Below are positions 36,961-45,040 of a stretch of DNA of 64,000 nt, piece by piece. The stretch's first letter is position 1; every line of letters begins with the position of its first letter. Source of the DNA: Pseudomonas hamedanensis (GTDB taxonomy: Bacteria > Pseudomonadota > Gammaproteobacteria > Pseudomonadales > Pseudomonadaceae); the NCBI RefSeq assembly GCF_014268595.2, contig NZ_CP077091.1:1448501-1512500 (forward strand), given 5' to 3'. The notes beneath the pieces are model-generated. The model had not been told where the DNA came from. It searched no databases and saw nothing but the letters and a program-made list of their open reading frames with translations. The translations under genes and the position numbers were made by a program.

Positions 36961-38215
36961 CCCTTCGCACGACATCGCTGTGGTCGGTGCCGGGATCATC
37001 GGCGTGGCTTGCGCACTGCGTCTCGCGCAGCAGGGCCTGCGCGTGGTGGTCATCGATCAGCAGGCGCCCGGCCATGGCGCCTCTTTCGGCAATGCCGGAC
37101 ATCTGGCGACCGAACAGGTGTTTCCGATTGCCGACGTGTCAATCCTCAAACGCTTGCCGGCCATGCTCATGGACCCGATGGGGCCGCTGCGCCTGGACTG
37201 GAAATACCTGCCGCGCGCGCTGCCGTGGTTCACGCGGTTGCTCCTGAACCTGCGTCCTGAGCCTTTCCGGAAAACCGTCGCAGGCTTGCGTGCGCTCAAC
37301 GAAAGCAGCCTCGACGCGTGGCAGCAGTTGCTTGCTGATATTCAGCGTCCCGATCTGCTCAAGGTCGACGGCTCGTTGCTGGTCTTCGAACGTGCCGAGT
37401 CGCGCCAGGCCATTGAAGCGCTTCAGACACGTTTGCGTCAGCAGCAGGTACCGATCGATTACTGGCGGGCCGAGGCGATACGCGAAACCGCGCCGCAGCT
37501 CAGCGAGCGGCTTCAAGGCGGCTTGTTTTTCCCGCGCACCGGGCATTTCCTCGATCCATACCAAGTCGTCGTCGCACTGGTCGAAGCGGCCAGGGCCTGT
37601 GGCGTGGGATTCGTTCAGCAGCAGGTTCAGGGCGGTCATGTGCAGGAGCACGGTGTGGCGTTGCTTACCGGATCCGGAGAGTTGAAGGCGCGCCGCGTGT
37701 TGATCGCTTGTGGCGCTCATTCGGCGAAACTCACCGCCGCATTAACAGGCAAGAACGTGCCGCTGGACACCGAGCGCGGCTATCACCTGATGTTGCCCCA
37801 GGAACATCACCGGCTGCCCTTCCCCGTCACCTCGCTGGAACGCAAGTTCATCATGACACCGATGAGCGAAGGCCTGCGCCTCGCGGGCACGGTCGAGTTC
37901 GCCGGGCTTGAACGGCCCGCAAACATGGCGCGTGCCTGGCAGTTGCAGCGCTTGAGTCAAGGCTTGTTTCACAACGACCTGAACGCAGATGGCGCTACCC
38001 CGTGGATGGGCTTTCGCCCGTCGCTGCCGGATTCGCTTCCGGTCATCGACCAGGTCTGCAATGGCAAAGTGTTGCTTGCGTTTGGGCATCAGCACCTGGG
38101 GCTGACGCAGGCGGCGGTGACGGCGCAGATGGTGGCGCGGCTGGTTTCGCCGACGCTGCCCAGCCAGCTCATCGACTTGCCCGATATCGCGCCTTACGCG
38201 CTGGATCGATTCTGA
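36950..38215 (+). CDS. FAD-dependent D-hydroxyproline oxidoreductase (DadA-like)
   Basis: A 421-residue FAD-dependent D-amino acid dehydrogenase. The N-terminal Rossmann motif reads [20 protein letters not shown], and the C-terminal [15 protein letters not shown] and [12 protein letters not shown] segments match the DAO family. It should oxidise cis-4-hydroxy-D-proline to pyrroline-4-hydroxy-2-carboxylate, supplying the deaminase. It is a single polypeptide, unlike the three-subunit LhpBEF enzyme of P. aeruginosa. The ATG lies within the 3' end of the dehydrogenase gene, after a cgggaag site. Confidence 0.9.
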   Translation: MANNPSHDIAVVGAGIIGVACALRLAQQGLRVVVIDQQAPGHGASFGNAGHLATEQVFPIADVSILKRLPAMLMDPMGPLRLDWKYLPRALPWFTRLLLNLRPEPFRKTVAGLRALNESSLDAWQQLLADIQRPDLLKVDGSLLVFERAESRQAIEALQTRLRQQQVPIDYWRAEAIRETAPQLSERLQGGLFFPRTGHFLDPYQVVVALVEAARACGVGFVQQQVQGGHVQEHGVALLTGSGELKARRVLIACGAHSAKLTAALTGKNVPLDTERGYHLMLPQEHHRLPFPVTSLERKFIMTPMSEGLRLAGTVEFAGLERPANMARAWQLQRLSQGLFHNDLNADGATPWMGFRPSLPDSLPVIDQVCNGKVLLAFGHQHLGLTQAAVTAQMVARLVSPTLPSQLIDLPDIAPYALDRF

Positions 38216-38320
38216 CAGCGGTTTCACAGAATCAGGCAAACATTCCACAGAAATGCACAATGGCGCGTTCGAACATAAGGGCCACAATTAACATCCGACA
38301 AACCCATGGAGGATGCTCCG

Positions 38321-39370
38321 ATGCTCGTACAAGCCTACGGCGCCCACGCTGGCGACAAACCCCTTGAGCCGATGCAGATCAACCGCCGCGCACCGGCCGC
38401 CCACGATGTGCAGATCGACATTGCCTTTTGCGGCATCTGCCATTCGGACTTGCATCAGGTGCGCGCTGAATGGGCCGGCACGCAGTTTCCTTGCGTTCCC
38501 GGTCATGAAATCGTCGGTCGCGTCTCAGCCGTCGGCACGCACGTCAAGGACTACAAGGTTGGCGATCTGGTCGGTGTCGGCTGCATCGTCGATAGCTGCA
38601 AACACTGTGACGATTGCGAATCCGGGCTGGAAAATTACTGCGACGGCATGATCGGCACCTACAACTTCCCGACCCCGGACGCACCGGGCTGGACGCTCGG
38701 CGGCTATTCGCAAAACATCGTCGTGCACGAGCGTTATGTCCTGCGCATCCGCCATCCCGAGGCGCAACTGGCCGCCGTCGCGCCGCTGCTCTGCGCAGGC
38801 ATCACCACCTATTCGCCACTGCGCCAGTGGAACGCCGGCCCCGGCAAGAAAGTCGGTGTGGTCGGCATCGGTGGATTGGGCCACATGGGCATCAAACTGG
38901 CCCACGCCATGGGCGCCCATGTCGTTGCGTTCACCACCTCCGAGTCCAAGCGTGAAGCGGCCAAGGCGCTGGGGGCGGACGAAATCGTGGTGTCGCGCAA
39001 TGCCGAGGAAATGGCGGCACACACCAAGAGCTTCGACATGATCCTCAACACGGTTGCAGCACCGCACGATCTCGACGCCTTCCTCGTCCTGCTCAAGCGC
39101 GATGGCGCGCTGACGCTGGTCGGTGCGCCCGCCTCGCCGCACCCGTCGCCGAACGTGTTCAACCTGATCATGAAGCGCCGCACCATCGCCGGCTCGATGA
39201 TTGGCGGCATTCCCGAGACCCAGGAGATGCTCGATTTCTGTGCCGAGCACGGGATCGTTTCCGACATCGAGCTGATCCGCGCCGATCAAATCAACGAGTC
39301 CTACGAGCGCATGCTCAAGGGTGATGTGAAATACCGCTTCGTCATCGACAACGCAACGCTCGCGGGCTAA
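38321..39370 (+). CDS. Zinc-dependent NAD(P) alcohol dehydrogenase (YahK-like)
   Basis: A 349-residue medium-chain dehydrogenase with the same length as E. coli YahK. Catalytic zinc ligands are in FCGICHSDLHQ and PGHEIVG, structural zinc in CKHCDDCESGLENYC, and the NADP-binding motif is GVVGIGGLGHMGIKLAHAMG. YahK-type enzymes reduce aldehydes with NADPH. I chose ATG 38321 because ggagg lies eight bases upstream; ATG 38306 would contain that site. It stands alone after the hydroxyproline operon and is followed by a perfect hairpin. Confidence 0.88.
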   Translation: MLVQAYGAHAGDKPLEPMQINRRAPAAHDVQIDIAFCGICHSDLHQVRAEWAGTQFPCVPGHEIVGRVSAVGTHVKDYKVGDLVGVGCIVDSCKHCDDCESGLENYCDGMIGTYNFPTPDAPGWTLGGYSQNIVVHERYVLRIRHPEAQLAAVAPLLCAGITTYSPLRQWNAGPGKKVGVVGIGGLGHMGIKLAHAMGAHVVAFTTSESKREAAKALGADEIVVSRNAEEMAAHTKSFDMILNTVAAPHDLDAFLVLLKRDGALTLVGAPASPHPSPNVFNLIMKRRTIAGSMIGGIPETQEMLDFCAEHGIVSDIELIRADQINESYERMLKGDVKYRFVIDNATLAG

Positions 39371-39378
39371 ACGCAAAC

Positions 39379-39409
39379 GCCCATCGGCAGCGCCGTACTG
39401 CCGATGGGC
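39379..39409 (+). terminator. Perfect 12-bp hairpin after alcohol dehydrogenase
   Basis: gcccatcggcag (39379-39390) and ctgccgatgggc (39398-39409) pair fully over a seven-base loop. There is no clear T tract. Placed nine bases past the stop codon, it is probably an intrinsic or RNA-stabilising terminator. Confidence 0.6.
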
Positions 39410-39496
39410 AAGCGATTCCATCGGCGCGATTTGACAGCGCCGGCGTTGCTCGCCAGAGTCGCACCCCTTTTTCCGCCGCCGGTGAAGGGGTTGCCG

Positions 39497-40195
39497 TTGA
39501 ACCAACAGACATTGTCCATGCGCCTTGAACGCGTCGCCGCCCACGTGCCGCTTGGCGCGCGGCTGGCCGATATCGGCTCGGACCACGCTTACCTGCCGGT
39601 GGTCCTGATGCGCCGCGGGATGATTGCCGCGGCAGTGGCTGGCGAGGTCGCTCCGACGCCCTTCCAAGCGGCGCAACGCAACGTGAACGACAACGATCTG
39701 CGCAGCCACATCAGCGTGCGCCTGGCCGATGGCCTGGCGGCGATCAGACCTGAAGACGCCATCAGCGCCATCACCCTCTGCGGCATGGGTGGCGAGACCA
39801 TCCGCGACATTTTCAACAGCGGCAAAGCCCGACTCAGCGGCCACGAACGGCTGATTCTGCAACCTAACGGCGGCGAGCAACCACTGCGTCAGTGGCTGAT
39901 GGATAACGGCTACCGAATCGTATGTGAAGAGGTGCTGCATGAGGACCGCTTCGACTATGAAATCATTGTTGCCGAGCGTGCTGCCGAGCCGCTGACGTAC
40001 AGCGCCGAAGAACTGTACTTCGGCCCTGTACAACTGCAGGAGCGCAGCCCGGCGTTTCTGCAAAAATGGCGACGCAGGCTGCTTCAGCGACAAAAGACCT
40101 TGAGCCAATTTACCCACGCGCAACAGGCATTGCCGCAGGCGAAAGTGCAGGCGATCAGCCAAGAGGTGCAATGGATCAGCGAGTTGCTCGGGTGA
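39497..40195 (+). CDS. trmK: tRNA (adenine(22)-N1)-methyltransferase family protein
   Basis: A 232-residue Rossmann methyltransferase. The SAM-binding motif is ARLADIGSDHAYLPVVLM, followed by AITLCGMGGETIRDIF and LILQPNGGEQPLRQWL, all diagnostic of the TrmK/DUF633 family. The C-terminal ~60 residues form a basic coiled-coil region. The best start is a TTG at 39497, six bases after gaagggg; no ATG is available before residue 8 (MRLERVAA). The open frame upstream to 39404 lies over the hairpin. TrmK modifies A22 of tRNAs in studied species. Confidence 0.88.
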   Translation: MNQQTLSMRLERVAAHVPLGARLADIGSDHAYLPVVLMRRGMIAAAVAGEVAPTPFQAAQRNVNDNDLRSHISVRLADGLAAIRPEDAISAITLCGMGGETIRDIFNSGKARLSGHERLILQPNGGEQPLRQWLMDNGYRIVCEEVLHEDRFDYEIIVAERAAEPLTYSAEELYFGPVQLQERSPAFLQKWRRRLLQRQKTLSQFTHAQQALPQAKVQAISQEVQWISELLG

Positions 40196-40206
40196 CCGTG
40201 CCGACG

Positions 40207-40359
40207 TCTTCGCGAGCAGGCTCGCTCCCACAGTTGACCGTGTTTCGTCAGGAGAAACGCAATTTCCTGTGGGAGCGAGCCTGCTCGCGATGGCGTCAGC
40301 ACGCGCAACATCTTCATTGGCTGGTCCAGAGCTATCGCGAGCAGGCTCACTCCTACAGG
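40207..40359. repeat. Half REP plus REPIN
   Basis: A lone REP (40207-40232) is followed by an inverted pair at 40266-40359, whose left arm is the gtgggagcgagc type and right arm the gtaggagtgagc complement. It separates trmK from the ycaC fragment and Fic module. Confidence 0.85.
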
Positions 40360-40392
40360 TGACCGTGTTTAGCCATCCGGAAAAACAAAAAA

Positions 40393-40470
40393 CCGATGTA
40401 CGGCGCGGCCGGGGACATCTCTTTCAATTCTCGCACCAGCGGCGACCCATTGACATGCTCGACGGTTTCT
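40393..40470 (-). pseudogene. Fragment of a ycaC-like gene
   Basis: Read on the minus strand, this stretch gives EHVNGSPLVRELKEMSPA then APYIG, closely matching residues ~61-83 of the intact YcaC-like protein encoded at 41571-42200 (EQGPNGPLVPELKEMFPD then APYIA). The nucleotide match is also strong around gatgtacggcgcg. There is no start and no catalytic Asp or Cys, so it is a remnant of a second copy. It lies 53 bp before the Fic antitoxin start, suggesting duplication and rearrangement here. Confidence 0.7.
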
Positions 40471-40522
40471 CCGCCGGAACGACGCCATGCTATGCTCCGA
40501 TGGAGAAAAAGAGGGGTTAAAA

Positions 40523-40786
40523 ATGGCCGAATCAGCCACTGACAGCGTCGCGAGCGAAGTTCGCAAGCTTGCAAAAAAGCACAAGGTCGGCGCCGAGCGT
40601 GACGGCCTGAGTCGTATGGCATTGACCATTACGCGGCTAGCCGGCGATGCGGTAGAACTCGACAGTGTCGAGCAACTGCTCGTCAATCTGAAAAGAAAGG
40701 GTGTATTGAACAAGGCAGAAATCATGACCCTGCAGGGACGTTACCTTCAAGAGAAGAGGCGTTCGAAAGAGCAACTTCGCGCATGA
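40523..40786 (+). CDS. Putative antitoxin of the Fic module
   Basis: An 87-residue, mostly helical, basic protein encoded directly before fic, with a four-base ATGA overlap. The ATG at 40523 follows gagggg. Placement and coupling are those of FicA/VbhA-type antitoxins, which block the toxin's ATP site. I do not see the classical [S/T]xxxE[G/N] inhibitory motif; the nearest is SVASEV near the N-terminus. It may therefore neutralise by another route or belong to a different antitoxin family. The tail (KAEIMTLQGRYLQEKRRSKE) is strongly helical. Confidence 0.7.
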   Translation: MAESATDSVASEVRKLAKKHKVGAERDGLSRMALTITRLAGDAVELDSVEQLLVNLKRKGVLNKAEIMTLQGRYLQEKRRSKEQLRA

Positions 40787-41520
40787 CGTTCGACCCCTTC
40801 GGCGATTTCGCAACTGAGGGCTACCTTCGCAACTCGCTTCAGTTGAAAGACCCTGTTGAAGTCAAGGAATCGGAACATCTGGCTTTCGAGGCCAGTATCG
40901 AAGAAGTCCTTGCGTATCTGGCAAAAAAAAGACCTATTGACTACAAAGCGGTACTTAAAACCCACGAGATCCTTTTTTCCGGCTTCTACCCTTGGGCAGG
41001 CAAAGACAGGAATGTACTGGTTCCCCATTTGGCGGTTTTCAAAGGATCGCAAGACGATCCGCATCACACGCCCTTCGAACGACCTGAACTGATTAAAAGG
41101 TCTATCGAGTATGCGCTTGAGCTCGCCGCGAACAAAAAACGCTTTCGAGACCGACCTGGCGAGGTAATGGGCCAATTGGCTTCTGCTCATCCGTTTCTGG
41201 ATGGCAACGGACGGACGATTCTGCTCGTTTACATGGAACTGTGCTATCGAGGCAAGTTTGCCATCGATTGGTCGAAGACCAACAAAGATGCTTATTTACG
41301 GGCGCTCAGCGACGAAATCCGCGATCCCTTCAGAGGCCATTTGGATAGTTATTTGAAGCCTTATGTCGTAGACATCTCCAGCCGTGAGGATTGGCCTGAA
41401 GTCATTGGCGGTATTAAGGGGCTGGACGGCTTGGATAAGGAAGGGATCATTTACGCCAACCTCGACAATCCCGAAATCCAGCGGTTGTATAAAACCTACA
41501 GAACGCAGCCAATCGAGTGA
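40783..41520 (+). CDS. Fic-domain toxin (AMP transferase)
   Basis: The 245-residue protein has the Fic core motif HPFLDGNGR at residues 136-144, with the catalytic His136, and a flap region FYPWAGKDRN. Fic toxins attach AMP to targets such as DNA gyrase and topoisomerase IV, halting growth. The start overlaps the antitoxin stop, so the pair is co-translated. No fused inhibitory helix is seen at either end, so it depends on a separate antitoxin. A C-terminal ~60-residue extension after the Fic fold has no known match to me. Lower GC than its neighbours suggests acquisition. Confidence 0.88.
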   Translation: MTFDPFGDFATEGYLRNSLQLKDPVEVKESEHLAFEASIEEVLAYLAKKRPIDYKAVLKTHEILFSGFYPWAGKDRNVLVPHLAVFKGSQDDPHHTPFERPELIKRSIEYALELAANKKRFRDRPGEVMGQLASAHPFLDGNGRTILLVYMELCYRGKFAIDWSKTNKDAYLRALSDEIRDPFRGHLDSYLKPYVVDISSREDWPEVIGGIKGLDGLDKEGIIYANLDNPEIQRLYKTYRTQPIE

Positions 41521-41522
41521 AA

Positions 41523-41561
41523 ACGCAAAAAGCCTGCTGTTAAAAGCAGGCTTTTGCGTTG
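41523..41561. terminator. Bidirectional terminator between fic and ycaC
   Basis: aacgcaaaa...gcctgct (41523-41539) pairs with agcaggc...ttgcgtt (41546-41561), with A and T runs on both sides. It lies between two convergent genes and would serve both. Confidence 0.85.
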
Positions 41562-41570
41562 CTGGTGAAG

Positions 41571-42200
41571 TTACTTCTGCTGCGTCAGCGCCGAGTAGCT
41601 GTTCATCAGGTTGCGATAGTTGGGGATCCGCTGCGACAGCAGGTTGCCCAGCCCTTCGATGTCGTTGCGCCAGTCGCGGTGCAGCTCACAGGCCACCGAG
41701 AACCAATTCATCATCTGTGCACCGGCCTGGGTCATGCGGCTCCACGCGGCTTGCTGCACAGTGGTGTTGAAGGTGCCGGAGGCATCGGTGACCACGAACA
41801 CATCAAAGCCTTCCGCCAGCGCCGACAGGGTCGGGAACGCCACACACACATCCGTCACGACACCGGCAATGATGATTTGCTTGCGACCGGTAGCCTTGAT
41901 CGCCTTGACGAAATCTTCGTTGTCCCAAGCGTTGATCTGACCTGGGCGAGCGATGTACGGCGCGTCCGGGAACATCTCTTTCAACTCTGGCACCAGCGGG
42001 CCATTCGGGCCTTGTTCGAAGCTGGTGGTGAGGATGGTCGGCAGGTCGAAGAACTTCGCCAGGTCGGCCAGCGCCAGCACGTTGTTCTTGAACTCGTTCG
42101 GCGAGAAGTCCTGCACCAGCGAGATCAGACCGGTCTGGTGGTCAACCAGCAGCACGATTGCGTCGTCTTTGTTCAGGCGGTTGTAGGTTGGAGTGGTCAT
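41571..42200 (-). CDS. ycaC: Isochorismatase-family cysteine hydrolase (YcaC-like)
   Basis: The 209-residue cytoplasmic hydrolase matches YcaC in length and pattern. Asp20 (LLVDHQTG) and the nucleophile Cys119 (GVVTDVCVAF) are present, and the third catalytic position holds Arg85 (PYIAR), where many relatives have Lys. The natural substrate of YcaC is unknown. I chose ATG 42200, nine bases after aaaggg on the minus strand; ATG 42209 touches that site. A REPIN array begins 136 bp upstream of the start. A partial second copy lies at 40393-40470. Confidence 0.9.
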   Translation of the reverse strand: MTTPTYNRLNKDDAIVLLVDHQTGLISLVQDFSPNEFKNNVLALADLAKFFDLPTILTTSFEQGPNGPLVPELKEMFPDAPYIARPGQINAWDNEDFVKAIKATGRKQIIIAGVVTDVCVAFPTLSALAEGFDVFVVTDASGTFNTTVQQAAWSRMTQAGAQMMNWFSVACELHRDWRNDIEGLGNLLSQRIPNYRNLMNSYSALTQQK

Positions 42201-42335
42201 GGTGTGCATCCCTTTTTGATTGTCTGAAGTTGTTGTTGCGTTCAAGTTGGGTACAGATTACTGACGCACAGCAAAGGGATAAATCGGCTGAAAAGCGTTA
42301 CACCGTCCACTCAAACGGGACAATCGAAAATTGCC

Positions 42336-42833
42336 TCTTGTAGGAGTGAGCCTGCTCGCGAAGGCGGAGTGTCAGACGACACTGATGCTGGATGTGCCGG
42401 CCCTTTCGCGAGCAAGCTCGCTCCCACAGTGGATCTGCACTGAATGGCAGATGTGTGAATGACTGCAAAACCCTGTGGGAGCGGGCTTGCTCGCGAAGGC
42501 GGAGTGTCAGACGACACTGATGCTGGATGTGCCAGCCCTTTCGCGAGCAGGCTCGCTCCCACAGTGGATCTGCACTGAATGGCAGATGTGTGAATGAATG
42601 CAAAACCCTGTGGGAGCGGGCTTGCCCGCGAAGACGGAGTGTCAGGCGACATCGATGTTGGATGTGCCGGCCCTTTCGCGAGCAAGCCCTCTCCCACAGT
42701 GGATCTGCGCTGAATGGCAGATGTGTGAATGAATGCAAAACCTGTAGGAGTGAGCCTGCTCGCGATGGCGTCTACACATTCGGTATCTTCATTGACTGGG
42801 TTAACGCTATCGCGAGCAGGCTCACTCCTACAA
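42336..42833. repeat. Tandem REPIN array, ~135-bp unit, about 3.7 copies
   Basis: Units start at about 42339, 42474, 42609 and 42743 (spacing 135, 135, 134). Each has a REP, a short centre, an inverted REP and the linker tggatctgcactgaatggca. The first and last left arms are the gtaggagtgagc type; the middle ones are gtgggagcgggc. It lies between divergent ycaC and tautomerase genes, unusually close to both promoters. Confidence 0.92.
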
Positions 42834-42979
42834 AGGCACGCTTGGGGTGCAGCCCATTAGATACACCACAGTACAAATGAAGTACCCAAGCCCCCATTTA
42901 TCAACTCGCCGCAACTTCCTAAAGTCCACTCCAACAGCCACCCGCCATCCCGACGGGTCAGCGATTGGAGCGACTTCCC

Positions 42980-43189
42980 ATGCCTTTCATCAACGTACGC
43001 ATCACCCGCGACGGCGTCACCGCCGAACAGAAAGCCCAGGTGATCAAGGAATTCACCGAGACCCTGGAGCGCGTGCTCAACAAGGACCCGAAGCTCACGC
43101 ACATCGTCATCGACGAAGTGGACACCGATAACTGGGGTTATGCCGGCATGACCACCACGCAATACCGCAAAGACTTGGCCGGCCTTTAA
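42980..43189 (+). CDS. 4-oxalocrotonate tautomerase-family protein
   Basis: A 69-residue protein beginning MPFINVRITRDGVTAEQKAQ. After Met removal the N-terminal Pro would be the catalytic base of the tautomerase superfamily. The C-terminal DTDNWGYAGMTTTQYRKDL is a longer tail than in classic 4-OT. The ATG at 42980 follows ttggagcga. It is 26 bp before an SDR gene, a pairing that suggests joint action on an enol/ketone compound. The LysR at 44021 may regulate both. Confidence 0.9.
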   Translation: MPFINVRITRDGVTAEQKAQVIKEFTETLERVLNKDPKLTHIVIDEVDTDNWGYAGMTTTQYRKDLAGL

Positions 43190-43215
43190 CCCTTTATATC
43201 CTTGAGGAAACCATC

Positions 43216-43926
43216 ATGAGCACATCCAAAAAAGTTGTTGTCATCACCGGCGCCTCGCAAGGCATTGGTGCAGGTCTGGTTGCAGCATTTCGCGCTCTCG
43301 GCCATCAAGTGGTCGCAACCTCGCGTTCGATCAAAGAATCGAGTGACCCGGACGTTCTGACCGTCGCCGGTGACATCGCCGATCCCCAAACCGCCGAGCG
43401 GGTGATTCGCGCCGCCGTGGCCCGCTTCGGTCGCGTCGATACGCTGATCAACAATGCCGGGATTTTTCTGGCCAAGCCATTTACCGCCTACAGCCAAGCG
43501 GACTATGCACAGGTCGTGGCAATCAACATGAGCGGCTTTTTTTACATCTCGCAATTGGCCGTCGGCGAGATGGAAAAGCACGGCAGCGGCCACATCGTCA
43601 GCGTGACCACCAGCCTGGTCGACCATGCAATTGATGGCGTGCCGTCGGTACTCGCCTCGCTGACCAAGGGCGGCATCAACGCGGCGACCAAATCCCTGGC
43701 CATCGAGTACGCCAAGCGCGGTATTCGGGTCAACGCTGTGTCGCCGGGCATCATCAAAACGCCGATGCATGCCGAAGAAACCCACCAGGCGCTGGGCAGC
43801 CTGCACCCGGTCGGGCACATGGGCGAGATTGACGATATCGTGCAAGCGATTCTCTACCTGGACAGCGCGAATTTCGTCACTGGCGAGATCCTCCACGTCG
43901 ATGGCGGTCAGAGCGCCGGTCATTGA
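43216..43926 (+). CDS. SDR-family protein lacking the usual catalytic tyrosine
   Basis: A 236-residue short-chain dehydrogenase/reductase with the cofactor motif TGASQGIG, the NNAG motif (INNAGIF), and LAIEYAKRGIRVNAVSPGII. Where YxxxK normally lies, the sequence is VLASLTKGG: Lys is kept but Tyr is replaced by Ala. Serine (SVTTS) is present. It may still bind NAD(P), but its chemistry is uncertain. It follows the tautomerase by 26 bp with a ttgagga site and is probably co-transcribed. Confidence 0.85.
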   Translation: MSTSKKVVVITGASQGIGAGLVAAFRALGHQVVATSRSIKESSDPDVLTVAGDIADPQTAERVIRAAVARFGRVDTLINNAGIFLAKPFTAYSQADYAQVVAINMSGFFYISQLAVGEMEKHGSGHIVSVTTSLVDHAIDGVPSVLASLTKGGINAATKSLAIEYAKRGIRVNAVSPGIIKTPMHAEETHQALGSLHPVGHMGEIDDIVQAILYLDSANFVTGEILHVDGGQSAGH

Positions 43927-44020
43927 TCGAAACCCTGCCATACCGCCGGTGTGTACCGGCGGTATCGTTCGTTGTGGTACACAGAGGATGAACGTCCGTC
44001 GATCCTTGGTGCGAGCCACA

Positions 44021-44950
44021 ATGAAACGCCATTTTGAAGACTTGCAGTTAGGCAGTATCGAACTGTTTTGCCTGGCCGCCGAAGCCGGCAGCTTCACCGC
44101 CGCCGCGCAACTGGCCGGGGTCACGCCTGCGGCGGTGAGTCGGTCGATCCTGCGTCTGGAGCAACGCCTGGGTTCGCGATTGTTTGCCCGAACCACCCGC
44201 AGCATTCGCTTGACCGACGCCGGCCGCACCTTCTTCGAGCAATGCAGCCAGGCCCTGACCCAACTGGTCGAAGCCCAGCAGGAAGTCATGGGCGCGCAAA
44301 CCTCGCCGTCAGGGCGATTGCGCATCAGCCTGCCGACCACTTACGGTCATCACCGCATCCTGCCGCTGCTGCCGACATTTCGTGCGTTGTACCCAGAGGT
44401 CACGGTCGACGTGCACTTGGGCAATCGCAATATCGACTTCGTCGAAGAAGGCTATGACCTGGCGATCCGCGTGCGCGCACAACCAGACTCGAGCCTGATC
44501 GCGCGGCTACTGGAAGACGCCAGCCTGGTGGTGGTCGCCTCCCCCGGGTATTTGCAAAAGGCCGGCACCCCGCAGACCCTCGACGAACTCACCGCGCATG
44601 AGTGCATCCAGTTCGAATTGCCCAGCAGTGGCCGGCGGATTTCCTGGCTGTTTCAGGAAAACGGTCGGGATCGTGAAGTGGTTTCGGACGGTGGTTATTC
44701 CTGCTCCGACGATGTGCTCGGCGGCGTCACCCTGGCCAAACACGGCGCTGGGCTTTTTCAAACTTACCGGTTCATCGTTGAGCAGGAACTGGCCGATGGT
44801 CGGCTGGTTGAAGTGCTGCAGCCGTACGCCGGGCGTTCGCGGCCGTATACCTTGCTCTACCCGCACGGCCGCTATGTGCCGCAGCGGGTGCGGGCGTTTG
44901 TCGATTTTCTGTTGGGATTTCGCGATGAATGGGCGGGACGCCGAGGATAA
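44021..44950 (+). CDS. LysR-family transcriptional regulator
   Basis: The 309-residue protein begins MKRHFEDLQLGSIELFCLAA. The HTH is in AGVTPAAVSRSILRLEQRLG, and the effector domain includes LRISLPTTYGHHRILPLLP and FVEEGYDLAIRV. It belongs to the AaeR/DmlR-like branch that often controls oxidoreductases. I chose ATG 44021; an in-frame ATG at 43988 would add 11 residues and has no better ribosome site. It is on the same strand 94 bp after the SDR gene, so it may be part of that unit or control it. Confidence 0.86.
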   Translation: MKRHFEDLQLGSIELFCLAAEAGSFTAAAQLAGVTPAAVSRSILRLEQRLGSRLFARTTRSIRLTDAGRTFFEQCSQALTQLVEAQQEVMGAQTSPSGRLRISLPTTYGHHRILPLLPTFRALYPEVTVDVHLGNRNIDFVEEGYDLAIRVRAQPDSSLIARLLEDASLVVVASPGYLQKAGTPQTLDELTAHECIQFELPSSGRRISWLFQENGRDREVVSDGGYSCSDDVLGGVTLAKHGAGLFQTYRFIVEQELADGRLVEVLQPYAGRSRPYTLLYPHGRYVPQRVRAFVDFLLGFRDEWAGRRG

Positions 44951-45003
44951 CGACCCGTCCGGCGACAGACTGATTGCGCCGTTGCGTGGCTCCCCGGTAG
45001 TAT

Positions 45004-45018
45004 TGAGACGGATTCTCA
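45004..45018. promoter_or_regulatory. Putative Fur box upstream of the ECF sigma gene
   Basis: TGAGACGGATTCTCA is a near-palindrome matching 11 of 14 defined positions of the idealised TGATAATnATTATCA core. It lies 22 bases before the GTG start of the FecI-like sigma factor, where Fur-iron repression of such genes normally acts. Confidence 0.5.
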
Positions 45019-45040
45019 CTAACATCTGGAAAGCCCGCCA

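Noticed and set aside
38525..40231. 568-codon minus-strand frame opposite the alcohol dehydrogenase and trmK
   Set aside because: Spans two unrelated genes and a hairpin; starts in a REP.
42298..42880. Frames rich in GERACSRKG/REQARSH phrases
   Set aside because: Translations of REP arms in the second tandem array.
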